Positions 17,877-25,800 of a stretch of 64,000 nt of DNA are shown piece by piece. A model generated the notes under the pieces. The model had not been told where the DNA came from, did not search any database, and worked only from the letters and a program-made list of their open reading frames with translations. The stretch covers positions 351,425 through 415,424 of the forward strand of contig NZ_JALJCL010000001.1 of NCBI RefSeq assembly GCF_023698535.1. Reading direction: 5' to 3'. This DNA is from Halorientalis regularis (GTDB lineage: Archaea > Halobacteriota > Halobacteria > Halobacteriales > Haloarculaceae). The translations under genes and the position numbers were made by a program. Numbering within the stretch: position 1 is the first letter of the stretch; each line of letters opens with the position of its first letter.

Positions 17877-18827
17877 ATGGCAACGGCAGACGCGGAGGTA
17901 TCGCGCACGAAGGCGTGGCTGATGGCCGCGCGGCCACAGACCCTGCCCGCAGGGGCCGCTCCGGTCGTTGTCGGGACGGGACTGGCGCTCCACGACGGGG
18001 TGTTCGCGCCGGCCGCGGCGATAGCGGCACTGCTCGGGGCGCTCCTCCTGCAGGTGGGGACCAACTTCGCCAACGACTACTACGACGCCGTCAAGGGGAC
18101 CGACTCGGCCGACCGCGAGGGGTTCACTCGCGTGACCGCCGGCGGGTTGATCGAACCCGCACGCGTCAAGCAGGCGATGGCTGCGACCTACGCGCTGGCG
18201 GTCGTCGTCGGCCTCTATCTCGTCTACGTCGGCGGCCTCCCGATCCTCGTCGTCGGGCTCTCCAGCATCGCTGCCGGCATCGCCTACACCGGCGGGCCCT
18301 GCCCCTACGGCTACCGCGGGCTGGGCGATCTGTTCGTGTTCCTCTACTTCGGCGTGATCGCCGTCGTCGGGACCTACTACGTGCAGGCCGCGGCGGCACT
18401 CACGAGCGTCCAGCCACTCGCGATGGGGATTCCCGAGGGCACCGTGACCGCGGCCGCGCTGGTGGCCAGCCTCCCGGCAGCCGGGCTCTCGACCGCGATC
18501 CTGATCGCGAACAACGTCCGCGACAAAGAGGAGGACGCCGCGGCGGGCAAGCGGACGCTGGCGGTGCTCTTCGGCGACACCTTCAGCCGGATCGAGTGGC
18601 TGGCGATGGTCGGCATGGCCTACGTCGTCCCCGTCCTGTTCGCGCTGGACCCGGCCTTCGGCCTCCCCGCGCTCGCGCCGCTGGTGACCCTGCCGCTGGC
18701 CGGCAGGATCGGAGCCACAGTGATGAACCGCACCGACGGCGCGGCGCTCAACCCGGCACTCGAACGAACCGGCCAGTTGCTGGCGGCCCACTCCGCGCTG
18801 TTCGCGGCCGGCCTCGCACTCGCATGA
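17877..18827 (+). CDS. menA: 1,4-dihydroxy-2-naphthoate polyprenyltransferase MenA
   Basis: A 316-residue UbiA-family membrane prenyltransferase that attaches the polyprenyl tail to 1,4-dihydroxy-2-naphthoate. The first aspartate-rich motif is NDYYDAVKGTDSADREG and the second is NNVRDKEEDAAAGKRTLAV; between them lie eight or nine hydrophobic segments. The N-terminal AARPQTLPAGAAPVVVG is typical of MenA. ATG 17877 is preferred to the longer reading, which has no family similarity. Its TGA overlaps the menC ATG by four bases, so menA-menC-menE is one translationally coupled unit. Confidence 0.93.
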   Translation: MATADAEVSRTKAWLMAARPQTLPAGAAPVVVGTGLALHDGVFAPAAAIAALLGALLLQVGTNFANDYYDAVKGTDSADREGFTRVTAGGLIEPARVKQAMAATYALAVVVGLYLVYVGGLPILVVGLSSIAAGIAYTGGPCPYGYRGLGDLFVFLYFGVIAVVGTYYVQAAAALTSVQPLAMGIPEGTVTAAALVASLPAAGLSTAILIANNVRDKEEDAAAGKRTLAVLFGDTFSRIEWLAMVGMAYVVPVLFALDPAFGLPALAPLVTLPLAGRIGATVMNRTDGAALNPALERTGQLLAAHSALFAAGLALA

Positions 18828-19858
18828 TCGACATCGAACCCTACCACCGTGACCTGGCACGCCCGCTCTCGACCGCGCGCGGCGAGATCGAGGAGCGCGA
18901 GGGCTTCCTCGTGCGGATCGAGTACGCCGATCAGGTTGGGCTGGGCGAGGCCGCACCGCTTCTCGGCTGGACGGAATCGCTGGACGCCTGCCGGGAAGCC
19001 CTCGAGTACGCACCAGAACTCGCCCGCGACGAGGACTGGGGCGTAGCCCTCGGCGAGACGTCCGCGCCGGCAGCCCGGCACGCGCTGGCGCTGGCGCTCG
19101 CCGACGCACGTGCGAAACTCGACAACACGCCGCTGTACCGCTATCTCGGCAACGAGCGACTCGTCCGCCGGGTGCCGGTGAACGCGACCGTCGGCGACGC
19201 CGATGCCGAGAGGACCGCCCGGCAGGTCATGAAGGCCGTCGAGAACGGCTTCGAGTGCGTGAAGATCAAGGTCGGCGCACGGCGCGTCGCGGAAGACGCC
19301 GACCGCCTCCGGCGAGCCAGGGAGGTGGTCGGCGACGACGTGGCGCTCCGGGCCGACGCAAACGGCGCGTGGGACCGCGAACAGGCCGAACGAGCGCTGG
19401 AAGCGTTCGACGACCTCGATCTGGAGTACGTCGAGCAACCGATGTCGGCCGAAGAAGTCGCGGCCCACGCCGGCCTCCGGAACGGGGGCAACGAGGTGCC
19501 CATCGCACTCGACGAGTCGCTGGCCGAGCGGCCGGTGACGGACCTGCTGGCCGCCGAGGCCGCCGACTACCTCGTCCTCAAGCCGATGGCGCTGGGCGGC
19601 CCCGACAGGGCCAGAAACGTCGCGCGACAGGCCAGACAGGCGGGCGTGACGCCGGTGATCTCGACGACGATCGACGGCGTCGTCGCGCGCACCGCAGCGG
19701 TCCACGTTGCCGCCGCCATCCCCGAGATTCCGGCCTGTGGCCTCGCGACGGCCGACTGGCTGGCCGACGACCTCGGCCCCGACCCCGCGCCGGTCGCCGA
19801 CGGCCGGATCGAAGTCCCACAGGCCAAGGGGCTGGGTGTCGACCTCGGGGACGAGTGA
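18824..19858 (+). CDS. menC: o-Succinylbenzoate synthase MenC
   Basis: A 344-residue enolase-superfamily enzyme that dehydrates SHCHC to o-succinylbenzoate. The catalytic lysine motif KIKVG, the metal-binding RADANGAWD, the EQP segment (LEYVEQPM) and DES (IALDESLAE) are all present, followed by LKPMALGG and a second lysine region. The N-terminal capping domain has GLGEAAPLLGWTES. The start ATG overlaps the menA stop, and its own TGA shares one base with the menE ATG. The length is normal. The enzyme should be cytoplasmic. Confidence 0.92.
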   Translation: MIDIEPYHRDLARPLSTARGEIEEREGFLVRIEYADQVGLGEAAPLLGWTESLDACREALEYAPELARDEDWGVALGETSAPAARHALALALADARAKLDNTPLYRYLGNERLVRRVPVNATVGDADAERTARQVMKAVENGFECVKIKVGARRVAEDADRLRRAREVVGDDVALRADANGAWDREQAERALEAFDDLDLEYVEQPMSAEEVAAHAGLRNGGNEVPIALDESLAERPVTDLLAAEAADYLVLKPMALGGPDRARNVARQARQAGVTPVISTTIDGVVARTAAVHVAAAIPEIPACGLATADWLADDLGPDPAPVADGRIEVPQAKGLGVDLGDE

Positions 19859-21360
19859 TGGACTGGCCGACACAGGACCTCGTCGCCGCCCGCGCCGCCG
19901 CGACGCCGGACCGGACCGCCCTGATCGACGCCGACCGCGACGAATCGATCACCTACCGTGGGTACGACGCGGCGGTCGGCCGTCGGGCGAGTGCACTGAA
20001 CCAACTGGCGAGCGACGACCCCGACCGGATCGCCGTCCTGCTCGGCACCCGACCAGCGTTCGCCGAACTGTTCTTCGCGGCCATGCGACTGGGTGTCTCG
20101 GTCGTCCCGCTGAACGTTCGCCTGACGCCCGCCGAGGTGAGCGAGCAGGTCGAGCGCACCGACCCCGCCGCGCTGATCTGTGCGCGCGGGACGGCAGCGA
20201 CGGCCACCGAGGTCTTCGAGGGCCCGATTGCGTCGGTCGACGAGACCGAGCGAGACGGCGTGCAGGCGCTCGAAGACCTCGGCGGCGAACCCGTAGAACC
20301 GGCGACGCTGACGCCCGAGACGGAACAGGTGGTCATGTTCACCTCCGGGACCACGGGCCGACCCAAGGGTGTGCGACTGACCGTCGAGAATCTCGTCGCG
20401 AGCGCGACGGCCTCGGCCTTCCGGCTGGGCGTCTCGCCCAGTGATCGGTGGCTCTGTTGCCTCCCGACCTACCACATGGGCGGACTCGCACCGGTCGTCC
20501 GCTCGGCGCTGTACGGCTCGACGGTCGCGATCCAGCGCGAGTTCGAGGCCGCGGAGACCGCACGAGTGCTCGACGAGTTCGAGATCACGGGTGTCTCGCT
20601 CGTCCCGACCATGCTCTCCCGCCTGCTGGACGCGGGCTGGGAGCCGTCCGAGCAGTTGCGGTTCGTCCTGCTCGGCGGTGCGCCGGCCGCCGAGGAACTG
20701 CTCGCACGCTGTCGGGAGCGGGACGTACCGGCCTGTCCGACCTACGGCATGACCGAGACGGCCTCACAGATCGCCACGGCCACGCCCGAGGGCGCGGCTT
20801 CCCACGAGGGAACAGTCGGGCAACCACTCGTCAATACGACCGTCACGGTCGTCAACGAGGACGGCGATCCCGTCGCGCCGGGCGAGACCGGCGAGATCGT
20901 CGTCTCCGGCCCGACGGTGACGCCGGGGTATCTCGATCCCGAGGTCACCGAGGAAGCGTTCGGCCCAGAGGGCCTGTACACCGGCGATATCGGGTCCCGG
21001 GACGAGGACGGGCGGTTGTGGGTGCACAACCGCGTAGACGACCGGATCGTCACCGGCGGCGAGAACGTCGACCCCGGCGAGGTCGTGGCTGTCCTGCGGG
21101 AGCATCCCGAGATTCGGGAGGCCGCCGTCGTGGGACTGGACGACGACGAGTGGGGCGAACGTGTCGGGGCACTGGTAATCCCGGCGGACGAGGCGCACCC
21201 CACCGCCGAGGACATCGAGGACCACTGTCGGGAGCGACTGGCGGGGTTCAAACTCCCGCGGACGGTCGGGTTCGCCGAAGAACTGCCGCGGACGGCGTCG
21301 GGAACTATTAAAAAAGAGAGGATCAGAAATTATCTCACAGAGGGCGACACCCAAAACTAA
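19858..21360 (+). CDS. menE: o-Succinylbenzoate-CoA ligase MenE
   Basis: A 500-residue adenylate-forming ligase that activates o-succinylbenzoate to its CoA ester for MenB. Motifs are MFTSGTTGRPKGVRLT (phosphate binding), CPTYGMTETASQ, GLYTGDIGSRDEDGRLW, DDRIVTGGENVDPGEV and the catalytic lysine in PRTASGTIKKERI. Its place after menA and menC makes MenE far likelier than a generic acyl-CoA synthetase. ATG 19858 overlaps the menC stop. A short AAAAC-TAA-GTTTT inverted repeat covers the stop codon and could act in 3' end formation, though it is weak. Confidence 0.9.
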   Translation: MDWPTQDLVAARAAATPDRTALIDADRDESITYRGYDAAVGRRASALNQLASDDPDRIAVLLGTRPAFAELFFAAMRLGVSVVPLNVRLTPAEVSEQVERTDPAALICARGTAATATEVFEGPIASVDETERDGVQALEDLGGEPVEPATLTPETEQVVMFTSGTTGRPKGVRLTVENLVASATASAFRLGVSPSDRWLCCLPTYHMGGLAPVVRSALYGSTVAIQREFEAAETARVLDEFEITGVSLVPTMLSRLLDAGWEPSEQLRFVLLGGAPAAEELLARCRERDVPACPTYGMTETASQIATATPEGAASHEGTVGQPLVNTTVTVVNEDGDPVAPGETGEIVVSGPTVTPGYLDPEVTEEAFGPEGLYTGDIGSRDEDGRLWVHNRVDDRIVTGGENVDPGEVVAVLREHPEIREAAVVGLDDDEWGERVGALVIPADEAHPTAEDIEDHCRERLAGFKLPRTVGFAEELPRTASGTIKKERIRNYLTEGDTQN

Positions 21361-21409
21361 GTTTTAGTAATTGAGACGACCAGCCTCAACCACTGTATGA
21401 CCCGCTAAC

Positions 21410-22057
21410 GACGACTAGGCCGTGCCTTCGCCTTCGGTCCGCGGTCAGCCGCTGACGACTACAACAGAGGACACCACCCGCTCGGTCCGCCGGGGCTTCG
21501 GGCTGGTGACCGTCGGTCGTCGCGGTGTCGGTCTCGATCCGCTCGTCGACGTCGACGGCCCGTGGCCCGGCCACGACGGTCCGGTCGGCGAATCGGCCGC
21601 GTCCGAGGACCGCACCCAGCAGGAATGCGAGACAGCCGACAACCGCGAGCGGCGGCGGTTGCCGACGCTTCGTGCCGTCCCGTCGTCGGCGACCGTCTCC
21701 GCCAGCACCGGGCCGACGCCGACCGTCCCCGTGACGAGTCCGGTCGCGTACGAGAGCCACGCGGGGTAGGCTGGACCGCGGAGGGACTGCTCGCGGCGGC
21801 GACCGAGGAAGTTCGTCAGCGACATCGCAGAGACGCGGGGGACGTACGTCGGCAGCGAGATGTGGCTCTCCTCGTCGTCGTAGGCCGCCGCCCGGTGCAC
21901 GTCGGCGACGCGGAGGCTTTCGGTGTGCAACCTGACCAGCAGGTCGTTGTAGTAGCCGTAGAACTCGTACATCTCATCGAACTCGACGGCTTCGAGGGCG
22001 TCGAGTGAAGTGGCCGTGCAGCCGTTCTGCGGGTCGTTCGTTCCCCAGTAATCCGAC
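21410..22057 (-). pseudogene. Decayed family 2 glycosyltransferase, C-terminal part
   Basis: Minus-strand sequence from about 22057 encodes DYWGTNDPQNGCTATSLDAL, then EMYEFYGYYNDLLVRLH, VADVHRAAAYDDEESHISL and SAMSLTNFLGRR. This is the conserved C-terminal part of haloarchaeal family 2 glycosyltransferases, which continue into a membrane domain. The catalytic N-terminal half is missing and a stop lies just upstream. The membrane part seems to shift frame near 21700, where another frame gives PPLAVVGCLAFLLGAVLG. I read this as a truncated, frameshifted remnant occupying the otherwise empty gap after menE. Exact limits are approximate. Confidence 0.6.
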
Positions 22058-22103
22058 AGCAGTCAGCCACAGCAGGTAAGAGGGCGGACTCGGTAAGTGG
22101 TCT

Positions 22104-22346
22104 ATGGCCGACGAGTCGATCAGTTACGCGCTCGTTCGCAAGGTAGCCGCCGAGAAGGAAGTGGACCCGGCAGCGTTAACACCGCTTCACGACGTGATCG
22201 ACCCCGACGCGCTCGAATCGATGTTCGACGACACCGGCGGATCCGTGCTCCGCAACGGCCACGTCAGCTTCGACTACGAGGGGTTCACCGTCGAGATAGA
22301 CCACGAACGCTCGGTCTCGCTCAGAGCGAACCACGACGACGGTTGA
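22104..22346 (+). CDS. HalOD1 output domain protein
   Basis: An 80-residue stand-alone HalOD1 domain: ISYALVRKVAAEKEVDPAAL, then LHDVIDPDALESMFDD and a final beta hairpin (GHVSFDYEGFTVEIDHERSVSL). HalOD1 is a haloarchaeal domain proposed as an output module in signalling; its molecular role is not established. No receiver or sensor domain is attached and no partner gene is adjacent. ATG 22104 is the first residue of the domain. Confidence 0.8.
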   Translation: MADESISYALVRKVAAEKEVDPAALTPLHDVIDPDALESMFDDTGGSVLRNGHVSFDYEGFTVEIDHERSVSLRANHDDG

Positions 22347-22447
22347 AATCGGATTCGTGAGCGCCTGGGAGAGACGTTCTGTTCGACCCGTTCCTGTCAG
22401 GAACCAATGACAGAACTCAAATAGGTAGCGGAAGATACACTACGTAG

Positions 22448-22648
22448 ATGTTCAGCGAGCGTCCGCGAGATGCCCTAGAAGCCCTTCCGCAGTCGACGGC
22501 GTACCCCGTCGCGCTGCTCTGTCTGTTGCTCGGGTCGTCGCTGGCGTTCGCGACGAACTACGACATCCTGGGCGCGGTCGGTGTGTTGCTGCTCTGTCTC
22601 CTCTCGCTCGTCTACGGCGCGCTCCAGATGCCCGAGCAGATGGAGTGA
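22448..22648 (+). CDS. Small two-helix membrane protein
   Basis: A 66-residue protein with two hydrophobic helices (VALLCLLLGSSLAFA and ILGAVGVLLLCLLSLVYGAL) and short charged ends. No family is recognised beyond small haloarchaeal membrane proteins. It points toward the convergent GDT1-like transporter gene, with five bases between the two stops. Coding is supported by codon-position GC bias and sensible topology. Confidence 0.6.
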   Translation: MFSERPRDALEALPQSTAYPVALLCLLLGSSLAFATNYDILGAVGVLLLCLLSLVYGALQMPEQME

Positions 22649-22653
22649 ACGGT

Positions 22654-23349
22654 CTATAACAGGCTGATGACGGCCGTACTCACCGTCTGGACGACCTGCT
22701 CCCAGACGGAGAAGCCGACCGTGATCGACAGCACCGTATCGAGGCCGAAGAAGGCGAACAGACCGGCCCCGAAGAAGTGGGCCTTCCGGAGGTCGAACCG
22801 GTGGGAGAACCGATAGAAAAACACGGCGTTGGCGATGCTGACGGGGATGATCGCCAACATCTCGCCCACCCAGATGGCCGGGTGTGCGCCGTACTGGATG
22901 GCGAGCCCGATGGTGACCAGTTGGGTCTTGTCACCGAACTCGCCGACGGCCATCATGCTGAAGATCGGCAGGAAACTCCCGAGCGTGGTCGGGACCGTCC
23001 CGATCACCGGCAGTTCGTATCCTTCGACGGCGTTGACGCCAGACCCGTCCGTGCCCATCGGCTGTGCATCGGGGGACGGTGCGGACCGCCAGAGCGCGAC
23101 CGCGAAAAACAGGAAGAGCGCGGCGGTGATCGCGCTCAGATAGACCTCGGGCAGCGCGCCCTTGATCGCCTGCCCGAACCAGATTTCGAGGGCGGTCCAG
23201 CCGGCGAAGGCGGTCCCCGCTGCGGAGACGACCACGAGCGGATTGTACCGCGTCGAGAGTCCCGAGATGAGAAACTGCACCTTTTCGCCCGGCAGCACGG
23301 CCAGCTGGGTGGCCATCGCGACCACCATGATCTCGAAGAACCCGGTCAT
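22654..23349 (-). CDS. GDT1/TMEM165 (UPF0016) family cation transporter
   Basis: A 231-residue membrane protein with about six or seven helices in two homologous halves. The second half has the signature GEFGDKTQ (E-x-G-D-K-T), used in Mn/Ca transport in this family. The equivalent first-half site reads LPGEKVQ, lacking the usual aspartate. The start ATG overlaps the stop of the DtxR-like regulator (ATGA), so regulator and transporter are co-translated. With a metal-responsive regulator upstream, manganese export or homeostasis is the likeliest role; this is inference. Confidence 0.82.
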   Translation of the reverse strand: MTGFFEIMVVAMATQLAVLPGEKVQFLISGLSTRYNPLVVVSAAGTAFAGWTALEIWFGQAIKGALPEVYLSAITAALFLFFAVALWRSAPSPDAQPMGTDGSGVNAVEGYELPVIGTVPTTLGSFLPIFSMMAVGEFGDKTQLVTIGLAIQYGAHPAIWVGEMLAIIPVSIANAVFFYRFSHRFDLRKAHFFGAGLFAFFGLDTVLSITVGFSVWEQVVQTVSTAVISLL

Positions 23350-24050
23350 GGCTCGGAGGCGTGGCGGTTGTCGGGCCGCTCGTCGGTGTCGGTCTCCGCC
23401 GGCTCGGCCCTGATCGTCGCGGCGACGTCGTCGGGGAGGGTCTGGCGGCCGTCCTCGTGGGAGACAGTCATCGTGCCGATGGGTGCCTTCTCCTCGATGA
23501 CGAGCTGGCGGCCGGGGACGATGCCGGCCTCGGCCAGATACTCCAGTTCGTCCTCGTTACGGTCTCGGACCCGGGCGACGACGACACGGTCGCCGACCGA
23601 AAAGTCGGCGAGTGACCGGGTCTCGTCGGCGGCCGGCGGTTCCAGCGTGGCTTCCGGGATCGGATCGCCGTGTGGATCGACCGCGGGGTCGCCCAGTCGC
23701 TCGGCGATCCGGGCCTCGAACTCCTCGCTGATGTGGTGTTCCAGCACGTCGGCTTCCTCGTGGACCTCGGTCCACTCGTAGTCGAGATGATCGACGAGAA
23801 ACGCCTCCAGTAGCCGGTGGTGTCTGATGATCTCGACGGCCACCGTCTCGCCCTCGTCGGTCAGCTCCACACCCTTGTACTTCTCGCGTGCGACGAGGCC
23901 TCGTTCCGCCAGTTTCTCCATCATACTGGTGACCGTCGGGGCCGTCACGTCCAGCGACTCCGCGATCAGTGACGTCTTGACGGGTGCCTCGTGCTCGCGC
24001 TGGAGTTCGTATATCCCCTTCAGATAGTCCTCCATCACGTCGCTGAGCAT
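23346..24050 (-). CDS. DtxR/MntR family metal-dependent regulator
   Basis: A 234-residue regulator. Residues 1-65 are an iron-dependent-repressor winged helix (MEDYLKGIYELQ, TAPTVTSMMEKLAERGLV, YKGVELTDEGE). Residues 66-140 form the metal-binding dimerisation domain, with the ligand-rich HHRLLEAFLVDHLDYEWTEVHEEADVLEHHIS. Residues 150-215 are an FeoA/SH3-like domain. It should repress transcription when Mn or Fe is bound. It overlaps the GDT1-like gene by four bases and has a palindrome in its own promoter, suggesting autoregulation of a metal-homeostasis operon. Confidence 0.9.
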   Translation of the reverse strand: MLSDVMEDYLKGIYELQREHEAPVKTSLIAESLDVTAPTVTSMMEKLAERGLVAREKYKGVELTDEGETVAVEIIRHHRLLEAFLVDHLDYEWTEVHEEADVLEHHISEEFEARIAERLGDPAVDPHGDPIPEATLEPPAADETRSLADFSVGDRVVVARVRDRNEDELEYLAEAGIVPGRQLVIEEKAPIGTMTVSHEDGRQTLPDDVAATIRAEPAETDTDERPDNRHASEP

Positions 24051-24061
24051 TCTTGGCTAAG

Positions 24062-24077
24062 ATTAGACGTCTCTAAT
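24062..24077. promoter_or_regulatory. Candidate operator of the dtxR-like operon
   Basis: A perfect inverted repeat ATTAGA-CGTC-TCTAAT lies 12 bases upstream of the regulator ATG, next to a TTATGAATT TATA-like element on the minus strand (about 24075-24086). A bound repressor here would block the start site. AT-rich 6-4-6 palindromes fit DtxR-type operators; binding itself is inferred. Confidence 0.5.
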
Positions 24078-24150
24078 TCATAAGCCTGGTCCTTCGAACA
24101 ATTTGGTTATCACTGATAGAACGTCGGACGCGAGCGTGGGACTCAGCGGC

Positions 24151-24384
24151 TCACCACTCGCCGGGGCGACCCGGCGCGACGGACGGGAACGCCGGCTCCC
24201 ACGATTCGAGCTGGTTCCCGCAGGTCGGACAACAGCCGGTCGGACGCAAGGAGCGAAGGATGGCCCCTGCACCGGTATCCTCGTTGAACACGCCCGCCTG
24301 CATCGCGAACGCGCACTCGTCGGGATAGGACTCGCATCTGACCCCTGTCGTTTTCGCGACGACTGGCCCCCGTTCCTCACTCAT
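24151..24384 (-). CDS. Small cysteine-containing protein, unknown
   Basis: A 77-residue acidic protein with cysteines in CESYPDEC and CCPTCGNQLESWEP. The CPTCG piece looks like half of a zinc knuckle, and the four paired cysteines could bind one zinc. No family is recognised. ATG 24384 gives MSEERGPVV as the N-terminus. The gene stands alone between the DtxR operon and another small gene on the same strand. Confidence rests on composition and the CxxC motif. Confidence 0.5.
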   Translation of the reverse strand: MSEERGPVVAKTTGVRCESYPDECAFAMQAGVFNEDTGAGAILRSLRPTGCCPTCGNQLESWEPAFPSVAPGRPGEW

Positions 24385-24462
24385 GGCCACTCGAACGGCG
24401 TGGATACACTTACGTTCGGGGGTCAGACAGCGGCTGATCGGCGGTCGAGGCGACGCTACCGT

Positions 24463-24729
24463 CTACAGGCCCCAGTCCAGATTCGTGGCGATTTTCATGT
24501 GGCCGGTCGAGTGCAACACCGTCGCGACGCCCACGCCCACGAGAACCGAGCCGGCGAGGATGCCGGCGGTCAGCACGGTCCATACCGTCGGTCCAGCAGA
24601 CTGGATCGACGGCGAGTACGTTGCGATGGCCCAGAAGAAGTCCCCGATGAAGATCCCGCCGCCGACCAAGAGGATGGTCCCGAGGAGGCGACTCGGGGTC
24701 GGCGTGGCAGGTTTGTCTTTGATACGCAT
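24463..24729 (-). CDS. Small two-helix membrane protein
   Basis: An 88-residue protein with a charged N-terminus (MRIKDKPATPTPSR) and two membrane helices (LLGTILLVGGGIFIGDFFWAI and VWTVLTAGILAGSVLVGVGVA), separated by a short outward loop. No family is recognised. It shares direction with the small cysteine-containing gene 78 bases downstream of its stop and may be cotranscribed with it. Confidence 0.55.
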   Translation of the reverse strand: MRIKDKPATPTPSRLLGTILLVGGGIFIGDFFWAIATYSPSIQSAGPTVWTVLTAGILAGSVLVGVGVATVLHSTGHMKIATNLDWGL

Positions 24730-24812
24730 TGGACTAGATACGGTATTCCAGTGAGATATGTGTTACTACGCCCACGGCTGTCGAAGGTGTGTGAGCAGTT
24801 GGCGCTGGTTCG

Positions 24813-24989
24813 GTGGTTCGCTGGCGGGTATCGGGTGTTCGGCCCGCAACTAACTGCGAAGAGAGTGAGTCGTACACGCTACTCGCTGGTCCGGAAGATG
24901 GCTGTCTCCCGAGCGGTGACTACCGGGTCGTCGACGACAACTACTTCCGGGAGGGCCAGTCCGGGGGTATCACCGTCGAGATCCCGTAA
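24813..24989 (+). pseudogene. Possible remnant of an exported protein C-terminus
   Basis: In the 305-base gap before the NRDE gene, one plus-strand frame from a GTG at 24813 reads coherently to a TAA at 24987. It includes PATNCEESESYTLLAGPEDG and SGDYRVVDDNYFREGQSGGI, resembling the last beta strands of small haloarchaeal secreted or lipoprotein domains with a paired cysteine. No signal peptide or plausible full start is present, so it looks like a stranded C-terminus. It could also be chance coding potential; the family is unknown. Confidence 0.3.
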
Positions 24990-25001
24990 TCACCAGCCAG
25001 A

Positions 25002-25011
25002 CAATTTAATT
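25002..25011 (+). promoter_or_regulatory. TATA box of the NRDE gene
   Basis: CAATTTAATT lies about 28 bases before the GTG at 25035 and is the only AT-rich block in the vicinity, indicating a leaderless transcript and supporting the GTG start. Confidence 0.5.
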
Positions 25012-25034
25012 CGACCGAGACCCAATCACGGATC

Positions 25035-25775
25035 GTGTGCACACTCGTTCTCGCCTGGCAGGTGTTCGCCGACACGCCCGTCGCCGTCGCGGCGAACCGC
25101 GACGAGATGGTCGACCGCCCCTCCGAGCCACCGCAACGGCTCGGCGACGGTCCCGCGGTGATCGCGCCGCGTGACAGCGAGGCCGGCGGGACCTGGATCG
25201 GGCACAACGAACACGGGCTGTTCGTCGGCATCACGAACCGCTGGACCGACGCCGAGTTGGCAGGCGAGCGCTCCCGCGGCCTGCTCACGCGGGACGCGCT
25301 CCGGCAGGAGAGCGCCGAGGAGGCCGCCCGGTTCGTGGAGAGCGAGGTTCGCGACCACGAGTTCGAGGGATTCAATCTCGTCGTGGCCGACGGGGACGCC
25401 GCCGTCCTGCTGGAGTGGGACGGCCAGCTCGCGGTCCGGAACTTCCAGCCCGGTGTCCACGTCGTCGTCAACGTCGGCGCGGACGGCGACTGGCGGATTC
25501 CCGACGAGAAGTCCGAGGACGGCCGGAGGCAGGGCGAGAACGCCGCCGCAGTCCGGACCGAACTCCGACCCGAACCCGGCGAGCAGGCCGGCGCGTGGAT
25601 CGAGCGCGCCGCCGACGTGATCAGCGATCACGAGTACGGCGTCTGTATCCACCGGGATCGGTTCGGGACGCGTTCGTCGTCGCTTCTGACCATCGGGCCG
25701 GAGGGGAGCCGCTACCGGTTCGCCGACGGCCCACCATGCGAGACCGAGTATCGGCCGGTCGAAAGTCAGTTTTAA
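25035..25775 (+). CDS. NRDE (TANGO2-like) family protein
   Basis: A 246-residue protein beginning MCTLVLAWQVF, with the diagnostic NRDE motif in AVAANRDEMVDRPSEPP. Further family features are PRDSEAGGTWIGHNEHGLFVGITNR and a C-terminal SSLLTIGPEG. Cys2 would become the N-terminal residue if the initiator Met is removed, as in Ntn hydrolases, but activity in this family is not settled. TANGO2 relatives have been linked to heme and lipid handling. It is monocistronic with its own TATA element. Confidence 0.88.
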   Translation: MCTLVLAWQVFADTPVAVAANRDEMVDRPSEPPQRLGDGPAVIAPRDSEAGGTWIGHNEHGLFVGITNRWTDAELAGERSRGLLTRDALRQESAEEAARFVESEVRDHEFEGFNLVVADGDAAVLLEWDGQLAVRNFQPGVHVVVNVGADGDWRIPDEKSEDGRRQGENAAAVRTELRPEPGEQAGAWIERAADVISDHEYGVCIHRDRFGTRSSSLLTIGPEGSRYRFADGPPCETEYRPVESQF

Positions 25776-25800
25776 ACCGCAGACAGTCCCAGAGATGGGT

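Noticed and set aside
21353..21365. AAAAC-TAA-GTTTT hairpin at the menE stop as a terminator
   Set aside because: Only five base pairs, all but one A-T, with no T-run following; too weak to list as a terminator.
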